Assembly: GCA_002478115.1 (NCBI GenBank)
Contig: DLMH01000073.1
Location: 1-24,045 of the forward strand
Source of the DNA: Candidatus Acidiferrum typicum
GTDB lineage: Bacteria > Acidobacteriota > Terriglobia > Acidiferrales > UBA7541
DNA length: 24,045 bases
Reading direction: 5' to 3'
The notes beneath the pieces were generated by a model. That model did not search any database. It worked only from the letters and a program-made list of their open reading frames with translations, and was not told the DNA's origin. Numbering within the stretch: the first letter of the stretch is position 1; every line of letters starts with the position of its first letter. This document shows positions 7,798 to 15,065 of the stretch, piece by piece. The position numbers were made by a program, and so were the translations under genes.

Positions 7798-7948
7798 GTC
7801 CTCCCCACACGCGTGGGGATGGTCCGCAGCCCTCTGAAAAAGGATTAGCGCGAGTGTGCTTCTCCCCACATGCGTGGGGATGGTCCGTATGTTTTTCTTG
7901 CCATTGATGAACCTATGGCGTCTTCCCCACACACGTGGGGATGGTCCG
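7798..7948 (+). CRISPR. type I-E CRISPR array, three diverged repeats, two spacers
   Basis: Three 29-base repeats lie at 7798-7826, 7859-7887 and 7920-7948, with two spacers of exactly 32 bases (7827-7858 and 7888-7919). Each repeat holds the perfect hairpin CCCCAC...GTGGGG and the ending GGGGATGGTCCG. The hairpin loops all differ (ACGC, ATGC, ACAC) and so do the first four bases (GTCC, CTTC, GTCT). Repeat and spacer lengths match type I-E, and the stem is a plausible Cas6e substrate. The next 32 bases (7949-7980) could be a third spacer but what follows is not a repeat. Spacer origins cannot be told without a search. Confidence 0.95.
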
Positions 7949-8050
7949 TTCGCTTGTGAAGAAGAAAGAAAAGCGTTCATCTCCCACGCCCTGCTTCCCC
8001 TCTTCCGCCGCCTTTATGAACCCGACAATGCACTAGATACTCGACAGCGC

Positions 8051-8079
8051 TTGACAAATCAATTTGTGCGTCCTACTAT
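8051..8079 (+). promoter_or_regulatory. sigma70-type promoter of the mobile mystery A/B operon
   Basis: A perfect TTGACA at 8051-8056 and TACTAT at 8074-8079 are separated by 17 bases. The -10 box lies inside the first of four palindromic operators, so the operator-binding protein would block RNA polymerase. The start codon of the first gene is about 120 bases downstream. Confidence 0.75.
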
Positions 8080-8185
8080 AACAGGACAGATATATTCACA
8101 TAGTGCTGTTATAGAAGGACAATAATAACTAAGTGTCCTGCTTTGACAGGACGCAAAGATTATGAATGTCCTAATATAGCAGGAC
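8070..8185 (+). promoter_or_regulatory. four phased palindromic operators (GTCCT-N8-AGGAC)
   Basis: Four 18-base inverted repeats lie at 8070-8087, 8103-8120, 8135-8152 and 8168-8185. Three are perfect in the arms (GTCCT...AGGAC); the second has GTGCT in its left arm. The centres are AT-rich (for example ACTATAAC and AATATAGC). Start-to-start distances are 33, 32 and 33 bases, close to three helical turns, so all four face the same side of the DNA. The 5+8+5 layout is like HipB operators (TATCC-N8-GGATA in E. coli). The XRE protein encoded just downstream is the likely ligand. Confidence 0.85.
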
Positions 8186-8197
8186 AGAGAGCCGTAG

Positions 8198-8638
8198 ATG
8201 AGAGACGACTTCAGAGATCTTCGATTGAGCCAACTGACTCGCAGTCTATCTGCTTTCGAGGCAGCTAGGCAGGAAGCGCGTCCGCAGCGTGGTTGGCTCC
8301 GAGCTATTCGTGAAGGGCTGGGTCTGAGTCTCGAAGACGTGGGAAAGAAGCTGGGACAATCTCGGCGGCGCATTCAAGAGTTCGAAAAAGCTGAATCGAA
8401 GGACCGAATTACGCTACGGAGCCTGCGGCGCGTGGCCGCCGCACTGGATTGCGAGTTGGTGTATGCCATCGTCCCAAAATCAGGCACGATCACCGAACTA
8501 GCTGAGCGACGCGCACGTGCCCAAGCCACAGAAGACGTTCTCGATGTCGAGCACACAATGGCTCTCGAAAACCAAGCAACGGGAAACGTTAAGGAATTGA
8601 TTGAGGAAGAGACAAAACGCCGACTCAAGAAGCAATGA
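8198..8638 (+). CDS. mobile mystery protein A (XRE-type antitoxin-like regulator)
   Basis: A 146-aa protein of the family named mobile mystery protein A (TIGR02612). Residues about 5-30 carry the typical LRLSQLTRSLSAFEAARQEA and PQRGWLRAIREGLGLSLEDV segments; the HTH follows, with GKKLGQSRRRIQEFEKAE as helix-turn-helix and ITLRSLRRVAAALDCELVYAIVP as the second half. The C-terminal third is charged and helical. Its ATG lies 12 bases after the fourth operator, and its stop overlaps the start of protein B (ATGA), so it resembles an antitoxin-first toxin-antitoxin operon that represses itself. The family name reflects its frequent carriage on mobile elements; the biochemical role is not established. 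Confidence 0.9.
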   Translation: MRDDFRDLRLSQLTRSLSAFEAARQEARPQRGWLRAIREGLGLSLEDVGKKLGQSRRRIQEFEKAESKDRITLRSLRRVAAALDCELVYAIVPKSGTITELAERRARAQATEDVLDVEHTMALENQATGNVKELIEEETKRRLKKQ

Positions 8639-9243
8639 GCACAATCCCCAATCTGAATGAGACTCCGGGGAATACACCGCTTCACCCGGACGATGCGGCA
8701 CAGTTAATTCCAAACCTTGCGAGCAGAAGAGAGTTGGACGAGTGGGAACGAACAAATATTCTTGTAGCGCAGAGGTGGGCCTTCAATTCCAGGGTCATGA
8801 GTAGTAGAGATCCTCTGGATGAGCTCTATTTGCGAGAACTTCATCGACGAATGTTTGATGAGACTTGGAAATGGGCCGGTAAGTACAGAATAAGAGATGT
8901 GAATATCGGCTGTCCCTGCGCTGAAATCTATCAGCGAATTCCAGCCCTCCTGGGCAATGCTCGGTTCTGGATAGAAAACAACACTTTCGAAATCGACGAA
9001 ATCGCAGTTCGCTTTCATCACCAGTTGGTCTCAGAGATACATGCTTTCCCTAATGGAAACGAGAGGCACGCAAGACTCCTGGCTAATGTTTTGGCCACGA
9101 AGCACGGACGGCCTAGATTCACATGGGGCCGAGCCAATCTTGTGAATACCGGGCCGCCGCGCGACACGTATTTAGAGGCTCTGCGCGTTCTTGACGCTGA
9201 CTTCAAGAACATCCGACCACTACTAGAATTTGCACGATCCTGA
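8635..9243 (+). CDS. mobile mystery protein B (Fic-domain protein)
   Basis: A 202-aa protein of the family called mobile mystery protein B (TIGR02613), a Fic/DOC-fold group. Fic proteins usually transfer AMP or another nucleotide part to a target. Recognisable are LDELYLRELHRRMFDETWKWAG, IAVRFHHQLV and RPRFTWGRANLV. The active-site segment reads HAFPNGNERHARL (residues 136-148). The catalytic His136, Phe138, Asn142 and Arg147 are present, but the Pro after the His is Ala, the metal-binding Asp/Glu is Asn140, and the second Gly of GNGR is Glu143. The Asn is usual in this family; the Glu is not what I expect and could weaken nucleotide binding. Translation is coupled to protein A. Confidence 0.88.
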   Translation: MSTIPNLNETPGNTPLHPDDAAQLIPNLASRRELDEWERTNILVAQRWAFNSRVMSSRDPLDELYLRELHRRMFDETWKWAGKYRIRDVNIGCPCAEIYQRIPALLGNARFWIENNTFEIDEIAVRFHHQLVSEIHAFPNGNERHARLLANVLATKHGRPRFTWGRANLVNTGPPRDTYLEALRVLDADFKNIRPLLEFARS

Positions 9244-9256
9244 TCCATCGTCAACC

Positions 9257-9364
9257 ATGCCGATCACCATCTCCATGGTCGCCATCGTTATCGCCGTCAA
9301 CATCGTCATCATGATCGTTATCGTGGCAGTCGTCGGCTTCCAGCGACTTATCAAATTCTTGTAA
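9257..9364. other. low-complexity GAT/ATC-rich tract with competing short ORFs
   Basis: A biased stretch directly after the Fic gene. On the + strand ATG 9257 to TAA 9362-9364 encodes 35 residues that are nearly all Ile, Val, Ala and Met (MPITISMVAIVIAVNIVIMI...) and end with QRLIKFL, like a one-span membrane peptide. No ribosome binding site is seen. On the - strand one frame reads an Asp/His/Gly-rich segment containing DVDGDNDGDHGDGD, which looks like a DxDxDG calcium motif, but it has no ATG. At most one is real; the tract may simply be repeat-like sequence. Confidence 0.4.
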
Positions 9365-9491
9365 ACGCCGGAGCAAAAATAGACTGCCATGCCGGATAGC
9401 TGATGGTAAGGCGATTTATCACCTCGGTAAGCACAGACACCTGCTGTTGACATCTCTGAATCCGAAACCATCAAAAGCGAATCTTGCCCCG

Positions 9492-9977
9492 CTAGCGCTT
9501 GTAACCAATCTTTCTCAACAGATCGTGCCGCCAAGTGATATCCGCCTGCCCCTCGACACCTTTCGGGGAACTCCCATCAATCACGCCGAGCACACCCCGG
9601 CCTTGCTCGCTCTGTGCCACGACGATTTCCACCGGGTTTGCCGTCGCACAGAAGATCGCGCACACCTCGGGCACGTTGCGGATGGCATTCAATATGTTGA
9701 TGGGGTACGCATTTTGAATGAGCAGCACGAAAGTGTGCCCACAGCCCAGCGCTTGAGCGTTGCGAATGGCGATATCGCGAAGCCCTTCCTCATTCCCATC
9801 TGCCCGCGTCAAACACGCCCCGGAACTCTCGTTGAATGCCAATCCAAACTTGGCTTGCGGCACGGTCGTGCACACCGCTTCGAACAAATCCTCCACCGTC
9901 TTAATGAAATGCGATTGGCCGACAATGATGTTGGCATCCGCAGGAAATTCCATGCGAACGGTTTTGATCTCGAGCAT
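9492..9977 (-). CDS. adenosine-specific kinase (PF04008)
   Basis: A 161-aa protein of the family annotated as adenosine-specific kinase (PF04008), small proteins found in archaea and bacteria. Seen: IKTVRMEFPADANIIVGQSH near the start, FIKTVEDLFEAV, KFGLAFNESSGACLTR, GHTFVLLIQNAYPINILNAI, and the strongly conserved VPEVCAIFCATANPVEIVVA followed by GRGVLGVIDG. It is full length. The ATG at 9977 has GGAGG just upstream; the longer frame from 10031 overlaps the next gene's region and adds 18 unrelated residues. It follows the EF-P paralogue by 31 bases in the same direction and is likely its operon partner. The name is the family name; activity here is inferred. Confidence 0.92.
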   Translation of the reverse strand: MLEIKTVRMEFPADANIIVGQSHFIKTVEDLFEAVCTTVPQAKFGLAFNESSGACLTRADGNEEGLRDIAIRNAQALGCGHTFVLLIQNAYPINILNAIRNVPEVCAIFCATANPVEIVVAQSEQGRGVLGVIDGSSPKGVEGQADITWRHDLLRKIGYKR

Positions 9978-10008
9978 GACTCCTCCGATTCTATCCGCAG
10001 CAAAATAC

Positions 10009-10590
10009 TCAGGCACCTCGCTTGCGTTCAACCCGCACTCGCTCGCTGTAGTGTCCTGTCCTCACTTCAACCCGCACCACTTCGCCTCGGCCGATGAACA
10101 TCGGCACTTGAACGCTAAGGCCGTTCTCGAGCTTGGCCTCTTTCCATGCCGTTTCCTGCTGTGCGTGCGCCGGTGGTGCTGTTTCGGCAACACGGACTTC
10201 GGCCACCTCGGGGAAGGCCACACGGAGTGGCTCGCCCGCAAAGAACTCCACGGGCAAGTGCATCCCCGGCTGCAAGAATTTTTCTGCAGGTCCCAGAACG
10301 CCCCTAGGCACTTCCCATTGCTCAAAGGTCTGCGGGCTCATGAATGTGCATGCATCCCCCGCGCCGAACACGAATTCCAGTATGCGCCGCTCGAGTTGCA
10401 CCTCTTCGAGGCGCTCTTGCGGGCGGAAGTGCGGCTCCCAGATGTGGCCGGTTCTCACATTGCTCAGCTTGGTCTTGATGACCCCGCCCAATTTCGCCGC
10501 TCCAGCCTTCGATTCCGCCTCGAGAACACGATAGATCTGCCCCTCGATCCGAATGACCATTCCCTCTTTTAGGTCCGCCGCGAGAAACAT
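10009..10590 (-). CDS. elongation factor P-like protein (EF-P paralogue)
   Basis: A 193-aa protein with the three-domain EF-P layout: KOW-like N-domain (MFLAADLKEGMVIRIEGQIY, KTKLSNVRTG), then OB domains (LERRILEFVFGAGDACTFMS, LQPGMHLPVEFFAGEPLRVA, and the final NGLSVQVPMFIGRGEVVRVEVRTGHYSERV). EF-P helps ribosomes pass polyproline stretches. The loop that holds the modified residue in EF-P reads AAKLGGVIK here, so a Lys is kept at the equivalent place, but the Pro-Gly-Lys-Gly surroundings are lost. The C-terminal strand signature also departs from standard EF-P. It is probably a divergent paralogue, not the main efp. The start at 10590 has AAGGG before it; 10647 adds 19 unlikely residues. 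Confidence 0.85.
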   Translation of the reverse strand: MFLAADLKEGMVIRIEGQIYRVLEAESKAGAAKLGGVIKTKLSNVRTGHIWEPHFRPQERLEEVQLERRILEFVFGAGDACTFMSPQTFEQWEVPRGVLGPAEKFLQPGMHLPVEFFAGEPLRVAFPEVAEVRVAETAPPAHAQQETAWKEAKLENGLSVQVPMFIGRGEVVRVEVRTGHYSERVRVERKRGA

Positions 10591-10776
10591 GGAATTCCCT
10601 TCAAAAATACACGCTCTGCTCTCTTCTAAAGCTGACCCTCCTCCCATTCAATGCTAGAAATCAGCGTCACATCGCCCAAATCGGCTGACCGAATGAGCCG
10701 CTCTCCAGCATTTCGGCAGGGACGGGATCGTCGGCACCTTGGTTTTCCCAAGCGCAGTCCCCGTCAAATGAGTTTC

Positions 10777-11523
10777 TCATTCGCGCTCGAGAAGCTCCTC
10801 CATGAACCGCTGCATGCGCCGGTACTGTGAGCCTTTCCAGTAGATTCGTTCACAGCCCGGGCACACATGAAACTCTTCGTAGTATTGCTCTGTCTTCGGC
10901 GGTAGCCGATCGCTGATCAAATCCTTTTGCGTTGGCCGCAACAAAGAGTTGCAATGTACGCACCTAGAGAATGGCGCAATTGCGCCCGAAAGATCGAAGC
11001 GCTGCAACACCTCTTCGAGTTGCTCGCGAGAATTTGTCGCCCGCACACAGTAACCCCGGGTTACCACGTTTCGTTTGAGTAATCCGCGATCTCTCGTGAG
11101 CAGAATCCGCCTCTCTTTGGAGGAGATCGTCGCCAACTCTTCATCCTGAGTATCGTCGCGGTATTTGGTGTCGAATCCCAGCATCCGCAGATAGCGGACG
11201 AGCCGCCCGAGATGCGTATCCGCGACAAATCGCGACTCGCGCAGCGGCTGCGGCCGGCAGCGCACTAGCGCCGAGATATCGATGGATTCGAAGACGGGGT
11301 AGACGCTGATTCTGTCTCCATTCCGCAAGCGGTAGGTAAAATCCTCCGGCTCGCTGTTCACCAGGATGAGGTCCACTTCCGTATGCGGCACGCCGAGCGT
11401 TTCGATCATGTCTTTGATGGAGCCGCTCACCTCGAATGCGTAGGGAGTCGCCCCTCCCCTCCTCCACGGCGCCAGAAAGTCGTTCAGCTCCGCATAGAAA
11501 CGCACGTCCACTTGCTTCCGCAT
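10777..11523 (-). CDS. Mut7-C RNase domain protein with N-terminal ubiquitin-like domain
   Basis: A 248-aa protein. Residues about 1-85 look like the Mut7-C ubiquitin domain (VRFYAELNDFL ... NGDRISVYPVFE, a beta-grasp fold). From about 97 the Mut7-C/PIN-like domain begins: FVADTHLGRLVRYLRMLGFD, an acidic DDTQDEEL, then ILLTRDRGLLKR. A zinc-binding tail follows with C-x2-C pairs CVHC and CPGC and the usual KGSQYRRM. All landmark residues (Asp in VADTHLG, Asp in LTRDRGL) are present, so a metal-dependent RNase is likely, by analogy with C. elegans Mut-7. It runs in the same direction as the EF-P and kinase genes, 186 bases upstream of them. Confidence 0.92.
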   Translation of the reverse strand: MRKQVDVRFYAELNDFLAPWRRGGATPYAFEVSGSIKDMIETLGVPHTEVDLILVNSEPEDFTYRLRNGDRISVYPVFESIDISALVRCRPQPLRESRFVADTHLGRLVRYLRMLGFDTKYRDDTQDEELATISSKERRILLTRDRGLLKRNVVTRGYCVRATNSREQLEEVLQRFDLSGAIAPFSRCVHCNSLLRPTQKDLISDRLPPKTEQYYEEFHVCPGCERIYWKGSQYRRMQRFMEELLERE

Positions 11524-11869
11524 GAGGCCATTCTAGCTCCCCTCGAAACGCGCCCACCAGAGCCGTCGGCGAGCCTCTCATTCCTGTCATGGTGGCCGTC
11601 TGGATCATCGTTGTTGCAAACGAAAGCTTCTCTTTGAGGGTGCCGGGCTTCAGACCTTGCACTTCGGAGACTTTTCTCCAGTGTCCCGAGCGACTTCGTT
11701 GGCGCTGGGCGGAGCCTCCACGCGCATTCCATCAAGAGCCAAAAAGTCTGTGTTATAGGGTTTTGGCTCCCACATACAACCCTACGCACACCCACTCCAT
11801 TCTTATCAAGCGGAACATCTAGGTGCCCACCCGGCCGAAGCCATCATTCGACACTCTATAAGGACGGCT
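11524..11869. other. intergenic region between divergent genes
   Basis: About 345 bases between the start of the Mut7-C gene (- strand) and the S53 peptidase (+ strand). It must contain both promoters. Short open frames on both strands carry no recognisable motif. The only clear signal is TAAGGA at 11859-11864 in front of the peptidase ATG. Confidence 0.5.
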
Positions 11870-14716
11870 ATGCAAATTTCGTTCCGTGCACTTGGACAAA
11901 AAGGGACACTCTTCGCTGGTTGGTTGGCGACATTCTCTTTCTTCACTATGACGTTGCTGGCTCAGGCACCCGAAGCGCGAATTACAACGGAAATTGACAA
12001 CTCCGAACGTACAGCAATCCAGGGCACCCATCCACCGATGGCGAGGCCGGAAAACGATGCTGGCCGAGTACCGGCGGGAACCAAGCTCCAGGGCATCAGC
12101 ATGGTCTTCAGCCGCTCCGCCACCCAAGAGGCTGATCTACAAGCATTGATCGCCGCGCAGCAGAATCCAGGTTCGCTGCTCTATCACCAATGGCTTACCC
12201 CAGACGAATTCGCCGCCCGCTTCGGACTAGCCGACGCCGATATCTCCAAGGCACAGCTTTGGCTCCAACAGCAGGGCTTTTCGATTGAGGACATTTCGCG
12301 CAGCAAGAATCGAATCGCCTTTTCGGGCACAGTGGAACAGGCCGAAGCAGCCTTCGGTGCGGAGCTGCACTACTACACGATGAATGGCAAAAAGGAGTAC
12401 GCTCCCGCGGCGGATATCAGCGTCCCAACAGCACTTTCTTCGGTGGTGCAGACGGTCACAAGTCTCTCGACGTTTCGGCCCAAACCGCACGTCAAGTTCA
12501 GGACGCCACAGCGGGCCCCGAAGGCTGACTTCACCTCAGGCCAAACCGGCGACCACTTTTTGACGCCGGGAGACATTGCCACCATCTACGACATCAAGGC
12601 CGCGTATAGCGCGGGCTATACCGGGACGGGGCAGTCGATGGCAGTCGTCGGCCAGTCGTCGATTGTGCTATCGGATATTGAAAATTTTGAGAGCGCCGCC
12701 GGGCTGACGAAAAAGGACCCCACGCTGGTGCTGGTGCCGAATTCGGGAACCGCCGCCATCGTATCCGGCGACGAAGCCGAGTCGGATCTCGACCTGGAAT
12801 ACTCAAGCACGATCGCCCAAGGCGCTTCGATCTATTTCGTGTATGTGGGCAACAACCCCAACTACAGTGTGTGGGACTCCATCAGCTACGCGGTCGATAA
12901 CCGGACTGCGCCCGTCATTGGTACCAGCTATGGCGAGTGCGAGGCCCAGCTCAGCTCGAGCGAATACTCGACTCTCAACGGCACCCTGGAGCAAGCAGCA
13001 TCCCAGGGCCAGTCCGTGGTCTCTGCCGCGGGTGACGACGGGTCCACCGACTGCTATGGAACCACCGGCCTGACGAAGGCGCAGCAGGAGGCATTGGCCG
13101 TTGATTTCCCCGCCAGCAGTCAGTATGCGACCGGCATGGGTGGCAGCGAGTTTCCCGCCGCCGATGTTTCCTCTTCGAACACCAACTACTGGGAATCCGC
13201 CAGCGGCAGCGACGTCATCAGCTCTGCTCTCTCTTATATTCCAGAGCAGGTCTGGAACGATGATTCCTCTTCGGAAGGTCTCTCCTCTGGCGGCGGAGGC
13301 GTGAGCACACTAACATCCAGGCCCAGTTGGCAAACAGGCGTAACCGGCATCCCCTCCGGCAGCTACCGATTGGTGCCAGATATCTCGTTGACCGCCTCGC
13401 CCAACAATGCTGGCTTCCTCTATTGTTCGAGCGATTCCAAATCGACAGGGGTTACTGGGAGTTGCTCGAACGGGTTTCGCGATAGCAGCGACACCTATCT
13501 CACGGTGGCCGGAGGCACCAGTTTCGACGTACCCATTTTCGCGGGAATGGTAGCCATCATTAATCAAAAGCTGAATTCGACCGGGCAGGGCGTCGTCAAC
13601 CCCACGCTGTACAAGCTGGCCGCAGACCCCACCACTTATGCCTCGGCCTTCCATGACATCACCAGCGTCAGCAACGAATGCACCGCCGGCTCAGCCTACT
13701 GCTCAACGGTTGGCGCGTCCGAGTACCCCGCCACGACTGGCTATGATGAGGCTTCCGGCCTGGGCTCAGTCGACTTCTACAACTTGCTGCTGGCGTGGCC
13801 GACATCAGGTTCCTCACTGGTGGCCACAACGACTACACCATCGGCAGCGACCACTACGCCTGGGTCCGGGGCGAGCGACGTCATCACCATTAAGGTGGCG
13901 TCCGCTTCCAGATCAAGCACCGCCACGCCCACCGGCACTTTGACCATGGTCGTAGATGGCACCACCGAGACTTCTTCCTTGGCCCTGTCCGGCGGCTCCG
14001 CCACCTACACTTTTTCTTCCACAATCACAGGGTCGCATACCATAACCGCAACCTACTCCGGTGATTCCACATACCGGTCTTCCACCGGTACCCTGACCTT
14101 GACGGTCGGCAGTGCTCCCAAAAGCTTCATCCTGACTGCGACGAACACCACAGTTTCTGCTGGCAGTTCAGGCACTTCGGCCATCACCATCACACCGCAG
14201 AACGGCTACACCGGCACCATTGCGTGGAGTGTCTCCAGCAGTCCCTCTATTTCGAATGCGTGCTTCTCTTTGCCCGATGCTACTGTCTCCGGCAGCAGCA
14301 CTGTTACTGCAACGCTGACCATCCACACCAGCGCCTCGGCGTGCACGAGCGCCGCGGTTACCGGGACGCGCGGCAATAAGCGCAAGTCCATTGGCACAAC
14401 TCCGGTCGCCTCCCGGAAGGACATCCCCCCGCTGTCCACCTTGCACACAACACAGGCCAGCTTGGCCCTGGCAGGACTGCTATTCGTCGGGCTGCTGGGC
14501 TTCCGTTCCGGCAAGCTGGGCACGTTTTCTGGAGTTTTCTTTTTGCTGGTGGTTGGCTTGACGATGTGGGGTTGCGGTAGCGGAGGATCGTCATCATCCC
14601 CGTCGGCGAGCACGCCAAACGCAGCCACGGGAACCTACACCCTGACCGTAGTCGGCACGGATACTACCTCGTCCTCTATCACGGCGTCGACCACCATGAC
14701 GCTGACGATTGACTAA
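11870..14716 (+). CDS. secreted S53 (sedolisin/kumamolisin) peptidase with Ig-like domains
   Basis: A 948-aa acid-type serine peptidase. An N-terminal hydrophobic signal (FAGWLATFSFFTMTLLAQA) leads to a pro-kumamolisin activation domain (about 50-200: YHQWLTPDEFAARFG, GTVEQAEAAFGAELHYY). The catalytic domain (about 230-645) has Glu304 and Asp308 (EAESDLDLEYS), oxyanion Asp389 (SAAGDDGSTD), and Ser551 (AGGTSFDVPIFAGM); Asp596 (FHDIT) and Asp626 (GYDEASGLGS) form the calcium site. After a Thr-rich linker come one or two bacterial Ig-like domains (about 660-760), a further strand-rich part, hydrophobic stretches near 865-905, and a Cys in MWGCGSGG. The tail may anchor the enzyme. It likely degrades extracellular protein at low pH. 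AAGGA precedes the ATG. Confidence 0.95.
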   Translation: MQISFRALGQKGTLFAGWLATFSFFTMTLLAQAPEARITTEIDNSERTAIQGTHPPMARPENDAGRVPAGTKLQGISMVFSRSATQEADLQALIAAQQNPGSLLYHQWLTPDEFAARFGLADADISKAQLWLQQQGFSIEDISRSKNRIAFSGTVEQAEAAFGAELHYYTMNGKKEYAPAADISVPTALSSVVQTVTSLSTFRPKPHVKFRTPQRAPKADFTSGQTGDHFLTPGDIATIYDIKAAYSAGYTGTGQSMAVVGQSSIVLSDIENFESAAGLTKKDPTLVLVPNSGTAAIVSGDEAESDLDLEYSSTIAQGASIYFVYVGNNPNYSVWDSISYAVDNRTAPVIGTSYGECEAQLSSSEYSTLNGTLEQAASQGQSVVSAAGDDGSTDCYGTTGLTKAQQEALAVDFPASSQYATGMGGSEFPAADVSSSNTNYWESASGSDVISSALSYIPEQVWNDDSSSEGLSSGGGGVSTLTSRPSWQTGVTGIPSGSYRLVPDISLTASPNNAGFLYCSSDSKSTGVTGSCSNGFRDSSDTYLTVAGGTSFDVPIFAGMVAIINQKLNSTGQGVVNPTLYKLAADPTTYASAFHDITSVSNECTAGSAYCSTVGASEYPATTGYDEASGLGSVDFYNLLLAWPTSGSSLVATTTTPSAATTTPGSGASDVITIKVASASRSSTATPTGTLTMVVDGTTETSSLALSGGSATYTFSSTITGSHTITATYSGDSTYRSSTGTLTLTVGSAPKSFILTATNTTVSAGSSGTSAITITPQNGYTGTIAWSVSSSPSISNACFSLPDATVSGSSTVTATLTIHTSASACTSAAVTGTRGNKRKSIGTTPVASRKDIPPLSTLHTTQASLALAGLLFVGLLGFRSGKLGTFSGVFFLLVVGLTMWGCGSGGSSSSPSASTPNAATGTYTLTVVGTDTTSSSITASTTMTLTID

Positions 14717-15065
14717 CCCGGCCAGACAGATTGCTACCCAACGCGCCATGACCCAGGATTTGTCTGGGGAAATTGAGCCAGGAACCTCCAGTCCTGCTGC
14801 AAGGCTCATGAGGCCGGAGGGAACCACGATTGATGCCGAAGAACCCTGCGAGAAGGCCGCTTCTGCCACAGTTCGCTTCGAATTTAAATTCCACGCCCAG
14901 CCCGAACGTTGGAGCGAGGAGTACACAACCGCTCTATAGAGGTGTCAATCCAGCAAACTGTGTAAAGTTGAATGAACATGTTTACGTTCTAGAGAACATA
15001 GCGTAGAGTGAATATTGCTAGTATAGTATGGTTACTTATCTTTACTAGACATCAACGAGGGCACC
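14717..15065. other. intergenic region upstream of the second XRE gene
   Basis: About 350 bases. The first 220 hold only short open frames without motifs. From 14960 the sequence turns AT-rich and holds regulatory signals listed separately. No RNA gene or terminator was recognised. Confidence 0.5.
14976..15009 (+). promoter_or_regulatory. candidate promoter and operator of the XRE gene
   Basis: A palindrome GTTCTAGAGAAC lies at 14986-14997, nested in a wider ATGTT...AACAT inverted repeat (about 14978-14999). A weak -35/-10 pair, TTTACG (14981-14986) and TAGAGT (15004-15009), spaced by 17 bases, would place the palindrome in the spacer. This fits autorepression by the XRE protein encoded 57 bases further on. 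The promoter boxes are imperfect; the palindrome is clear. Confidence 0.45.

Noticed and set aside
7949..8009. A third spacer and fourth repeat
   Set aside because: The bases after a 32-base interval (from 7981) lack the CCCCAC/GTGGGG stem and the GGTCCG end, so a repeat is not supported.
8070..8185. The four GTCCT...AGGAC copies as a second CRISPR-like array
   Set aside because: The units are short palindromes of 18 bases with 14-15 base gaps covering a promoter, which fits operators and not repeats with spacers.
9447..10572. Long + strand open frames across the kinase and EF-P genes
   Set aside because: They are antisense to two genes with clear family motifs and ribosome sites, and their translations have no recognisable motif.
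14709..14939. 76-codon open frame after the S53 peptidase
   Set aside because: It starts inside the peptidase stop region, has no ribosome site and no recognisable motif.
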